Positions 1-5,096 of a DNA stretch of 5,096 nt are shown here, in pieces (position 1 is the first letter of the stretch; each line of letters starts with the position of its first letter). Under the pieces are notes generated by a model, which worked only from the letters and a program-made list of their open reading frames with translations, made no database searches and had not been told where the DNA came from. The stretch comes from an uncultured Atopobiaceae bacterium (GTDB taxonomy: Bacteria; Actinomycetota; Coriobacteriia; Coriobacteriales; Atopobiaceae): contig CALUJT010000294.1 of NCBI GenBank assembly GCA_944321005.1, positions 1 through 5,096 of the forward strand. Reading direction: 5' to 3'. The translations under genes were made by a program, and so were the position numbers.

Positions 1-229
1 CGGAGGAGTACGCGAGCACGCCCCCCACGCCCTCCGCACGCGCGATCTCGAGCATGAGCTCGCGATCTGTGGTGCTCTCCTGATAGAAGACGTCGGCAGC
101 AAACTGCCCGGGGTTGTCTGGAAGATAGTCGCACAGAACCGTGCGATACCCGAGCCTCCTTGCCGTCTCGATGGCAACGACCTGTTGCCTAGAGCCGCCA
201 AGAAGAAGAATCGACCTGTCCTTGCCCAC
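1..229 (-). CDS. ATP-grasp carboxylate-amine ligase, N-terminal part (runs off left edge)
   Basis: Reading leftward from a GTG at 229-227, an open frame of 76 codons continues off the window. It begins MGKDRSILLLGGSRQQ and continues with an LGYRTVLCDYLPDNPGQ segment (about residues 27-43), then an STTD motif. This is the Rossmann-like pre-ATP-grasp domain seen at the start of carbamoyl-phosphate-synthase-like / L-amino-acid-ligase-type ATP-grasp enzymes. The family joins a carboxylate to an amine with ATP in the cytoplasm; the ATP-grasp core itself lies outside the window, so catalytic residues cannot be checked. GTG at 229 is the only conventional start, because an in-frame stop lies just upstream (248-250). 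No good ribosome site precedes it: the nearest purine run (244-248 on the complementary strand) is 14 nt away. An ATT preceded by AGG a few codons downstream is an unlikely alternative. The gene is divergent from the transaminase gene at 373. Family call is fairly sure; substrate unknown. Confidence 0.8.
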   Translation of the reverse strand, partial: MGKDRSILLLGGSRQQVVAIETARRLGYRTVLCDYLPDNPGQFAADVFYQESTTDRELMLEIARAEGVGGVLAYSS

Positions 230-299
230 GTGTGACCAAACGACCTCTCATGCAAAGGGTGGCCAGAAACGGGCGGGATGCGTTCTTTCCCGACCGTCT

Positions 300-329
300 T
301 TCAAAGCGCCGCCCAAACACTGCTATTGT
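300..329 (+). promoter_or_regulatory. candidate sigma-70-type promoter for the transaminase gene
   Basis: TTCAAA at 300-305 (four of six matches to TTGACA) is followed after 18 bp by TATTGT at 324-329 (four of six matches to TATAAT). It lies in the AT-richer part of the divergent gap and would start transcription near 336, giving a leader of about 37 nt before the ATG at 373. The match is modest, so this is a suggestion rather than a call. Confidence 0.3.
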
Positions 330-362
330 TTGTCTCAGGATATCAAAACCACATGGAGCATC

Positions 363-370
363 GGGGGAGA
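363..370 (+). promoter_or_regulatory. ribosome binding site deciding the transaminase start
   Basis: The purine run GGGGGAGA ends 2 nt before the ATG at 373, placing its GGGGGA core about 4 nt from the start. No comparable site precedes upstream in-frame codons, so it favours the 321-residue product over a longer one. Confidence 0.6.
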
Positions 371-372
371 CC

Positions 373-1338
373 ATGGCCGACGAGCTGCGAGAGATAGGCG
401 GTTACTTCGAGCTTGAGCGCTTCGGGGGCGCTGAGTACCACGAGGGGGCGCTCGCCCTCAACTGCGCACGCAGCTGCCTCGCCTATCTCATCGAGGCCAG
501 GGGCATACGTCGTCTCTGGACCCCCTGGTACCTCTGCGGGTCCGTTGACGCCGCGGCGCGCGCCTGCGGCGCCGAGGTGCTCCACTTTGAGGTGGGACAG
601 GACTTCCGCCCACGCTACGAGGAGATGGAGCTGGGTCCCGAGGACTACCTCTACGTGGTGGACTACTACGGTCAGCTGAGCGACGGGGACCTCGAAGAGG
701 CGCGCGAGGCATGCGGGGGACGGCTCATCGTTGACGAGGTCATGGCCTTCTTCAGGAGGCCGCTCGAAGGGGTGGACACCATCTATTCCTGCAGGAAGTT
801 CTTCGGGGTGTCAGACGGGGCCTACCTCTACACCACGGCCCACCTCAACCGAGAGCTGGAGGTCGACGAGTCTCACGGAAGAATGGGCTTCGTCCTCGGA
901 CGTTGCGAGCGCCCCTCCAATGACTTCTACCCGGAGTCGGCTGCCAACAACAAGCTCTTTGCCACGGAGCCCATCAAGTGGATGAGCCCCATCACCCACA
1001 ACATCCTGAGGGCAGTCGACTACAGCAGCGCCGCGGCAAGGAGGAGGGCAAACTTCGAGAGGCTCGCCGGGCAGCTGGACCAGATCAACGAGCTCTCCCC
1101 CGTCGCCACGGACGGAGCGTTCATGTATCCGCTGCTCATCGAGGACGGTGCAAAGGTACGCAAGGTACTCCAGGCTCAGAAACTCTACGTCTCCATGCTC
1201 TGGGACCACGCGGCAGAGCACGAGGGGACCTCCGCGCGCTTTGCCCTCGACATCCTCCCCATGCCCGTCGACCAGCGCTACACGCTCGACGACATGGACT
1301 ACGAGTGCCGTCTTCTTCGAAGGACCCTCAGCCGGTGA
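373..1338 (+). CDS. DegT/DnrJ/EryC1/StrS-like PLP-dependent transaminase family protein
   Basis: A 321-residue protein starting MADELREIGGYFELE. The frame is open further upstream, but the ATG at 373 is chosen because a GGGGGAGA ribosome site (363-370) precedes it and because the IGGYFELE opening looks like a natural N-terminus. Visible landmarks of the aspartate-aminotransferase fold are an N-x-x-R-S-C-L-x-Y-L segment (30-39, cofactor phosphate region), YYG at 98-100, VDEVMAFF (120-127) with Asp121 placed to pair with the pyridine nitrogen, and SCRKFFGV (139-146) with Lys142 as the likely Schiff-base lysine. Family members typically aminate keto-sugars on nucleotide carriers in the cytoplasm. 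At 321 residues it is shorter than the usual 370-400, and the usual DegT motifs are only loosely kept, so a non-sugar substrate is possible. It is the only rightward gene, with its own putative promoter, and its end overlaps the leftward gene at 1328. Fold call is solid; reaction is inferred. Confidence 0.8.
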   Translation: MADELREIGGYFELERFGGAEYHEGALALNCARSCLAYLIEARGIRRLWTPWYLCGSVDAAARACGAEVLHFEVGQDFRPRYEEMELGPEDYLYVVDYYGQLSDGDLEEAREACGGRLIVDEVMAFFRRPLEGVDTIYSCRKFFGVSDGAYLYTTAHLNRELEVDESHGRMGFVLGRCERPSNDFYPESAANNKLFATEPIKWMSPITHNILRAVDYSSAAARRRANFERLAGQLDQINELSPVATDGAFMYPLLIEDGAKVRKVLQAQKLYVSMLWDHAAEHEGTSARFALDILPMPVDQRYTLDDMDYECRLLRRTLSR

Positions 1339-2488
1339 CGCCCGCGTCCCAGACGTCGAGAAACTCCGGACGCGCGTCCTCAGCACGGTAGATGAAGTAG
1401 TTCGTGTCGTACCCGCGGTTGTGCGTGAGCGGACGAAGCTCCTCGGTGACCTGATGCTTCTCGTAGCACCAGGGCTGATTCTGACACGTGTCGAAGACGG
1501 GTTTCAGGGCGCTCGTCTGCTCGGTCACAAAGCAGATGCCCGCCCATGCCACCCCGAGCGAGGCGGGGTCAGGCAGGACGTCGACGTCGAAGGCCGTCTC
1601 GATGATGCCGGTGATGTAGGGGTACCCGGTGCTCAGCTCAGTGAGCGGGTAGGCGATGTGGTCCCCGCCCGGCCTCGCGTTGAACTCGATGAGGTAGATG
1701 TCCCCGTCGCAGATCTTGATCTCCGTGTGGCAGCAGCCGTTGTCGACGCCCACCGCGGTGAGCGCGCGGGAGATCACGTCCTCCACGCGCATTCGCATCC
1801 GGGAATCGAGCCTGGCTGGTTGGTGGTGACCCAGCTCGACGCAGTGCGGGGCGCCCGAGCTCCACTTCTCCGTCACCTGGACGATGCGATGCTCACCGTG
1901 GTACGAAAGGCTCTCCACAGAGTACTCCGCGCCGCCGGGGACGTACTCCTCGACGACGATGTCCGAGGTGCTCTTCTTCTCGCTCGCCGCATAGGCAACC
2001 GCTTCCGAGAGACCGTCCTCGTCGTAGACGACGGAGACCCCGCGCTTGCCGCCCTCGGACGTGGGCTTCACGATGACGGGATACGTGGCACCCAGGCCCG
2101 TCACGTCCTCGGGCGAGCGGACGAGCCAGTAGCGCGGGTGATGCAGCCCTTCAACGTCGGCAGTGGCCTCGCGGTTGCGGTACTTGTCGGTGATAACACG
2201 CGCCACCTCAGGAGAGATGCCGTTCAGCCCAAGCGCGGCCGCCACGTGGGCGGCGGGGAAGATCGTGAGCTCGGTGGTGGGGAGGACACCTCCCACCCCC
2301 GCCTCGCGGCAGGTGGACACCAGCGCGTCAAGATCGGTCACCGAGACGTCGTGGAAGTGGTCGACGTCGTCGCGGGCGATGGCTCCCTGCGCCCATGCGA
2401 GGCAGTGCGTCTCTATGCCAAGCTGACGACACCGCTCCGCGTAGATGCTCGCCATGGGGCCGGCGCCGATGATTGCAAGCTTTCTCAT
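1328..2488 (-). CDS. ATP-grasp carboxylate-amine ligase (L-amino-acid-ligase / CPSase-like)
   Basis: A complete 386-residue protein. Residues 1-100 form the pre-ATP-grasp domain, opening with KLAIIGAG (3-10) and containing LPTTELTIFPAA (69-80). DKYRNRE at 101-107 starts the ATP-grasp domain. VIVKPTSEGGKRGV (138-151) holds the ATP-contacting lysine (Lys141) and the flexible glycine loop; VEEYVPGGAEYSVE (179-192) is the hinge and adenine-contact strand; HTEIKI (254-259) and LIEFNARPGGD (266-276) carry the Mg-binding Glu268 and Asn270 and phosphate-contacting Arg272. Residues about 310-386 are a C-terminal lid-like domain. All hallmark residues are present, so it should be active, forming an acyl-phosphate from a carboxylate and passing it to an amine. 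The ATG is preceded by GGAGGAG. It lies 47 bp after the upstream ATP-grasp gene, probably in one operon, and overlaps the transaminase gene tail to tail by 11 bp. Substrates cannot be read from the sequence. Confidence 0.88.
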   Translation of the reverse strand: MRKLAIIGAGPMASIYAERCRQLGIETHCLAWAQGAIARDDVDHFHDVSVTDLDALVSTCREAGVGGVLPTTELTIFPAAHVAAALGLNGISPEVARVITDKYRNREATADVEGLHHPRYWLVRSPEDVTGLGATYPVIVKPTSEGGKRGVSVVYDEDGLSEAVAYAASEKKSTSDIVVEEYVPGGAEYSVESLSYHGEHRIVQVTEKWSSGAPHCVELGHHQPARLDSRMRMRVEDVISRALTAVGVDNGCCHTEIKICDGDIYLIEFNARPGGDHIAYPLTELSTGYPYITGIIETAFDVDVLPDPASLGVAWAGICFVTEQTSALKPVFDTCQNQPWCYEKHQVTEELRPLTHNRGYDTNYFIYRAEDARPEFLDVWDAGVTG

Positions 2489-2490
2489 AG

Positions 2491-2497
2491 CTCCTCC
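2491..2497 (-). promoter_or_regulatory. ribosome binding site for the 386-residue ATP-grasp ligase
   Basis: On the minus strand the sequence is GGAGGAG, ending 2 nt before the ATG at 2488-2486, so the GGAGG core sits 4 nt from the start. This is a strong Shine-Dalgarno site and fixes the start. It lies in the 47-bp gap after the upstream gene, in which I see no terminator. Confidence 0.75.
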
Positions 2498-2535
2498 GGG
2501 GGTGCCTTGTCTGGGTCGGGCGCACGCCTTCCGCG

Positions 2536-3690
2536 CTACCTCACGATGGCGTTGCGGCGACGGATACCCTCCTCGTCGAGCGCCTCGATGGCCTCGATCT
2601 TGGAGGTGAAGTACGCGTTGAGGTACTCGTCCTTGTAGAACGGGTGGAAGAACTGGACGTACTTGCTGCCCGAGTGGGAGTTGATCTCGATGACCTTGGG
2701 ACCGTGGTCGCTGATGCAGACGTCGTAACCAAGATACTCAAGCGGGTTGAGGCGATCGGACATGTCCAGGACCATCTGGCAGAGCTCCTCCCAACCCTCA
2801 AGGGTGCCCTCGGCGAGAGCACCGGTGTCAGGACTGCGGGGGGCGTCGACGACACGGTTGCAGTAGATGTCCTTTCCTCCTCCGAACCAGCCGGTCTTCC
2901 AGTCGAACCACACGTTGTAGTTGCCCGCGTCGAGGGCGGAGGGGTAGACGTAGTTGGACTTGCTGTCGTCGTTGCCCACCGCGGAGGCAAAGCGAAAGTA
3001 GGAGGCGCCGATGACGGGCTCGACCCCGGTGGGGTTGAAGACCATAATCCGCAGGTTGTTGATGACCGGGCTGATCTTTGCCATCTGATCGGAGGGGTGA
3101 AGGAACTCGGTGAACACGTAGTTGGGGTGCTCACGGAGAAAATCGAGGACTCCCTGGGCGGACGAGGGCCTGTTGTCCACGAGGTACTCCCCACCAGCGT
3201 AGGAGAGCTTGTGGAAGCCCACCGTGCGCGCTCCGTTGCAGGGCTTGCAGGCAAACTCCCCCACCTCGCGAAGCGTGCCGAGGAATGCGTCGTCCCCCAG
3301 GGACCTGCTCGCCTCAGTGAGGGGAAGCGGCCCCTCGGGGGTGGAGTAGTAGTAGTACTCCGGCATGTACTTGTCCAGGCTCGTGCCGGACATCATGTAC
3401 TTGAGCGTGAGCTTGTCGTTGATCCAGATGCGCTGCCAGCTGTTGAGCGGCCAGATGCGGTGGTAGTCGTAGTCGGACATGTAGTCGTCGATGTTGTCCT
3501 CGTTTAGGTCGTAGCAGTAGGCCTCCTTGGCGAAGAAACCATACGAGTGCGCCCACTCCCGGTAGTCAGGGTCGTAGAGATCGGGGGCATCGACCTCCTC
3601 CTTGAGGATCATGAGGTACTCCTCGGCGCGCGGACGCGCGAACCCGTCCTTGAGCAGGGCCTCGAACGTGTTGTCAACCTTGCGTGCCAT
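2536..3690 (-). CDS. sugar-transfer-associated ATP-grasp domain protein
   Basis: A 384-residue protein starting MARKVDNTFEALLKDGF. The frame extends 13 codons upstream to a GTG at 3729, but only the ATG at 3690 has a ribosome site (GGAGGT, 5 nt spacing). The N-terminal ~85 residues are acidic and aromatic-rich. NDKLTLKYMM (91-100) marks the start of the ATP-grasp region; ACKPCNGARTVGF (147-159) contains the expected ATP-binding lysine (Lys149) and loop; VFTEFLHPSD (192-201) is the hinge; ISPVINNLRIMVFN (206-219) is a conserved substrate-side motif of this subfamily; VIEINSHSG (333-341) supplies the Mg-binding Glu335 and Asn337. The arrangement matches what I recall of the sugar-transfer-associated or TupA-like ATP-grasp families in capsule, teichuronopeptide and exopolysaccharide loci, where they are thought to attach amino acids or peptides to glycans. 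No signal peptide or membrane segment is visible, so it is cytoplasmic. It lies between the glycosyltransferase and the second ATP-grasp gene on the same strand. Exact subfamily is from memory. Confidence 0.75.
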   Translation of the reverse strand: MARKVDNTFEALLKDGFARPRAEEYLMILKEEVDAPDLYDPDYREWAHSYGFFAKEAYCYDLNEDNIDDYMSDYDYHRIWPLNSWQRIWINDKLTLKYMMSGTSLDKYMPEYYYYSTPEGPLPLTEASRSLGDDAFLGTLREVGEFACKPCNGARTVGFHKLSYAGGEYLVDNRPSSAQGVLDFLREHPNYVFTEFLHPSDQMAKISPVINNLRIMVFNPTGVEPVIGASYFRFASAVGNDDSKSNYVYPSALDAGNYNVWFDWKTGWFGGGKDIYCNRVVDAPRSPDTGALAEGTLEGWEELCQMVLDMSDRLNPLEYLGYDVCISDHGPKVIEINSHSGSKYVQFFHPFYKDEYLNAYFTSKIEAIEALDEEGIRRRNAIVR

Positions 3691-3695
3691 TGCGT

Positions 3696-3701
3696 ACCTC
3701 C
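3696..3701 (-). promoter_or_regulatory. ribosome binding site deciding the start of the 384-residue ATP-grasp protein
   Basis: GGAGGT on the minus strand lies 5 nt before the ATG at 3690-3688. The alternative upstream GTG (3729) and ATG (3726) have no purine-rich sequence ahead of them, so the shorter protein is preferred. Confidence 0.8.
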
Positions 3702-3748
3702 ATACTCTCGCGGCAAAGCGGTCCATCACCGCACAATCTGAAACGACA

Positions 3749-3754
3749 AGTATA
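3749..3754 (-). promoter_or_regulatory. candidate -10 element in the gap between glycosyltransferase and ATP-grasp genes
   Basis: The minus strand reads TATACT here, five of six matches to TATAAT, in a 96-bp gap that is unusually long for this cluster. The upstream -35 region is GC-rich and has no good TTGACA match. If used, transcription would start near 3742, giving a leader of roughly 50 nt before the ATG at 3690 and allowing the two ATP-grasp genes to be expressed separately from the glycosyltransferase. Confidence 0.3.
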
Positions 3755-3786
3755 CGGTCCCCCGAGGCCGTCCCACGCGCCCGCGC

Positions 3787-4731
3787 CTAGAGATTGACCT
3801 TCTCGCGGACGATGTATTGGGGGGTCGAGTTGACCGAGAGGACGATGTTGCCCACGTACTCGCCGATGATGCCGAGGGCGAAGAGCGTTATGCCAAAGAA
3901 CACGAGGAGCAGGCAGACGATCGACGCCCAGCCGACGAGCAGGGACGGATCGACGAGCTTCCTCACGAGCGTCACCATGGCGGCAAGAATGCCAAAGACG
4001 GCGGTGAACACGCCAAAGGCGCTGACGGCTCGAAGCGGGACGACCGTGTAGTTGAAATAGGCGAGCCAGAGGCGAACGAGCTTTCTGAGGGTGTAGCCGG
4101 AGGAGCCGTACTCGCGCTCGTGGTGCTCGATGACAACGTTGGCCACGTCATTGGTCATGCGGGTGAAGAGTGCGTCGACGTTGGGGTTGTAGTTCGTGTA
4201 CTGGACCACCTGATCCTTGAGCTGACGGGTGATCATCCAGAAGTTGCTCGCCCGGATGTGCTTGGGGCGACCGAGCAGCTTGTTCGACGTCACCTTGTTG
4301 AGCCAGCTCGTGAAGCGCTTGACGGCGCCGTTCTTGGACTCGCGGTAGCACCCGTAGACAAGATCGTGCCCCTCCTCCATCTTGTGCACGATGAGAGGAA
4401 TCTGCGAGGGGTGCGTCTGGAGGTCGTCATCCATGCCCAAGACGAAGTCGCCCTTGGCGTGGCGCATGGCGCACATGAGGCCGTTGTGCTGTCCAAAGTT
4501 TCGCATGAGCGTTATCCCGTGAACGCAGGGGTACTCCTCACAGAGCTGCCGGATGACCTCGAAGGTCCCGTCCGGCGAACAGTCGTTCACAAGGACGAAC
4601 TCGCAGTCGTATCCCGGCAGGCCACGAAACGCCTCGAGCGTGAGCTCGACGACCTTCCTGATGGTGTGTTCCGAGTTGTAACAGGAAATGACCACAGAAA
4701 CGAGCTTGTCCGCGTCCTTCTCACCCGTCAT
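3787..4731 (-). CDS. GtrB/ArnC-type family 2 polyprenyl-phosphate glycosyltransferase
   Basis: A 314-residue protein starting MTGEKDADKLVSVVISCYNS. The ATG at 4731 has GGAG 5 nt upstream; a TTG ten codons earlier has no ribosome site and is rejected. The GT-A catalytic domain spans about 10-215: VSVVISCYN (11-19), VNDCSPDGT (48-56) with Asp50 contacting the nucleotide, RNFGQHNG (77-84), and DDDLQ (101-105) as the metal-binding DxD motif. HHEREYGSSGYTLRKL (203-218) is the juxtamembrane motif shared with GtrB, ArnC and dolichol-phosphate-mannose-synthase-like enzymes. Two hydrophobic helices (about 232-256 and 266-292) anchor it, and the tail QYIVRE (305-310) is typical of the GtrB branch. It should move a sugar from a nucleotide donor to a polyprenyl phosphate on the inner membrane face for later export and transfer to a surface polymer. 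The sugar cannot be read from sequence. No GtrA-type flippase is in the window. It follows the right-edge ATP-grasp gene by 47 bp, probably in one operon. Confidence 0.9.
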   Translation of the reverse strand: MTGEKDADKLVSVVISCYNSEHTIRKVVELTLEAFRGLPGYDCEFVLVNDCSPDGTFEVIRQLCEEYPCVHGITLMRNFGQHNGLMCAMRHAKGDFVLGMDDDLQTHPSQIPLIVHKMEEGHDLVYGCYRESKNGAVKRFTSWLNKVTSNKLLGRPKHIRASNFWMITRQLKDQVVQYTNYNPNVDALFTRMTNDVANVVIEHHEREYGSSGYTLRKLVRLWLAYFNYTVVPLRAVSAFGVFTAVFGILAAMVTLVRKLVDPSLLVGWASIVCLLLVFFGITLFALGIIGEYVGNIVLSVNSTPQYIVREKVNL

Positions 4732-4736
4732 ATCCA

Positions 4737-4740
4737 CTCC
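4737..4740 (-). promoter_or_regulatory. ribosome binding site deciding the glycosyltransferase start
   Basis: GGAG on the minus strand lies 5 nt before the ATG at 4731-4729. It supports the 314-residue product over the TTG-initiated form beginning at 4761. Confidence 0.6.
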
Positions 4741-4778
4741 ATGTTCCCCGCCGCCGGGCAAGGGGGCGCGCCGGGCGG

Positions 4779-5096
4779 CTACTCAAGACAAACTGAGACC
4801 AGCTCGTCCATTATAGCGAGCAGCCCCTCCATGGTCGAAGCATCCGGGAAGCGCATGAAGAGCACGCCAAGCGTCTTGGTGGCGTCATTGAGGGGCGCGA
4901 CCTCCTCGCCCTCCTCGACGAAGAGCTCCTGCCGGTAGACGTAGGAGGACAGGCGAGGGTCGAGGACGATGCGGCGAAAGACCCCCCTCTCCCGAGCATG
5001 GGGAAGGTAGGTGCAGAACGCGCCCTCCGCGGACGCGCCGTCGAACGAGACGTCCTGGGAGAAGTCCCCCATGGCGCAGCGGACGTTGGCCTCCAC
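4779..5096 (-). CDS. ATP-grasp ligase, C-terminal part (enters from right edge)
   Basis: The last 105 residues and the stop codon of a gene beginning right of the window; the GTG at the very edge is probably an internal valine. Visible pieces are VRCAMGDFSQDVSFDG (5-20), AFCTYLPHARERGVFRRI (26-43), SYVYRQELFVEEGEEVAPLNDATKTLGVLFMRF (51-83) and a helical tail. This resembles, from memory, the C-terminal lid domain of ATP-grasp ligases of the same kind as the gene at the left edge, where an AxYxxHS-like motif is followed by a G-x-x-V turn and a glycine-containing xGxxF strand. It can also be lined up loosely with the end of the 386-residue ligase: SYVYRQELFVEEGEEVAPL against PWCYEKHQVTEELRPL. 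The catalytic core is outside the window, so this call rests on the tail alone. It is the first visible gene of the leftward cluster, 47 bp before the glycosyltransferase. Confidence 0.55.
   Translation of the reverse strand: MEANVRCAMGDFSQDVSFDGASAEGAFCTYLPHARERGVFRRIVLDPRLSSYVYRQELFVEEGEEVAPLNDATKTLGVLFMRFPDASTMEGLLAIMDELVSVCLE

Larger units (their letters stand above)
230..372. promoter_or_regulatory. divergent intergenic region between ATP-grasp and transaminase genes
   Basis: This 143-bp stretch separates two genes transcribed away from each other, so it should hold promoters for both. Its right half (about 300-355) is visibly richer in A and T than the flanking genes. For the leftward gene the best -35-like words on the minus strand are TTGATA (complement of 347-352) and TTGAAA (complement of 301-306), but neither has a convincing -10 at proper spacing. 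I see no operator repeat strong enough to name. A short inverted pair (CGGGA/TCCCG, near 274-292) is probably chance. Confidence 0.5.

Noticed and set aside
232..372. 47-codon N-terminal extension of the transaminase
   Set aside because: The extension is basic and lacks family features, it would run through the candidate promoter, and the good ribosome site lies just before the ATG at 373.
811..1386. Minus-strand open frame of 191 codons opposite the transaminase
   Set aside because: It is antisense to a gene with clear PLP-enzyme landmarks, has a Val/Glu-rich shadow composition, and overlaps the end of the real leftward gene.
1148..2638. Long plus-strand open frame (496 codons) opposite the 386-residue ATP-grasp gene
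   Set aside because: It lies antisense to a gene with clear catalytic motifs and a strong ribosome site, and its translation is Val/Asp/Arg-rich without recognisable motifs. Long antisense frames are expected opposite GC-rich coding DNA.
2644..3507. Plus-strand open frame of 287 codons opposite the 384-residue ATP-grasp gene
   Set aside because: Low-complexity Val/Gly/Asp-rich translation, no motif, and fully inside a supported gene on the other strand.
3755..3770. Short hairpin (ACGG/CCGT) after the glycosyltransferase stop as a terminator
   Set aside because: The stem is only 4 bp with a 10-nt loop and no U-run follows in the direction of transcription.
4732..4778. GC-rich inverted sequence between the right-edge gene and the glycosyltransferase as a terminator
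   Set aside because: CCGCC/GGCGG pairing is possible, but there is no T-tract and the ribosome site of the next gene follows at once, so read-through in one operon is more likely.
3817..4938. Plus-strand open frame of 373 codons opposite the glycosyltransferase
   Set aside because: It covers the antisense of an unmistakable GtrB-type enzyme and spans two genes and a gap. Its composition is that of a GC-rich shadow frame.

Overview
The window is GC-rich bacterial DNA with tightly packed genes, clear Shine-Dalgarno sites and GC-rich third codon positions. The protein families (GtrB-type glycosyltransferase, sugar-transfer ATP-grasp, DegT-like transaminase, amino-acid-ligase-type ATP-grasp) are typical of cell-surface polysaccharide loci. 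High GC together with families I associate mainly with Clostridia-like gut bacteria suggests an actinobacterium of the Coriobacteriia type (Olsenella/Collinsella/Atopobium-like). That placement is an impression from memory and could be wrong. No rRNA, tRNA, CRISPR array, insertion sequence or other mobile element is visible.

Layout, left to right: (1) 1-229, minus strand: N-terminal 76 codons of an ATP-grasp ligase that runs off the left edge. (2) 230-372: divergent intergenic region with an AT-richer core and a candidate promoter for the rightward gene. (3) 373-1338, plus strand: a short DegT/DnrJ/EryC1/StrS-like PLP-dependent transaminase, the only rightward gene. (4) 1328-2488, minus: a complete 386-residue carboxylate-amine ligase of the ATP-grasp superfamily, whose 3' end overlaps the transaminase gene by 11 bp tail to tail. 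(5) 2536-3690, minus: a 384-residue ATP-grasp protein of the sugar-transfer-associated type. (6) 3691-3786: a 96-bp gap with a candidate promoter. (7) 3787-4731, minus: a membrane-anchored GtrB/ArnC-type family 2 glycosyltransferase. (8) 4779-5096, minus: the C-terminal 105 residues of another ATP-grasp ligase that enters from the right edge.

Four of the six genes therefore encode ATP-grasp enzymes, and both partial genes at the window edges seem to belong to one subfamily. ATP-grasp ligases join a carboxylate to an amine (or similar nucleophile) through an acyl-phosphate. The transaminase can make amino groups, and the glycosyltransferase loads a sugar on a polyprenyl-phosphate carrier. A reasonable inference is a surface glycan or cell-wall polymer pathway in which amino acids or other carboxylates are amide-linked to (amino)sugars or to each other. 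The chemistry class is supported by sequence motifs; substrates and final product are not visible here.
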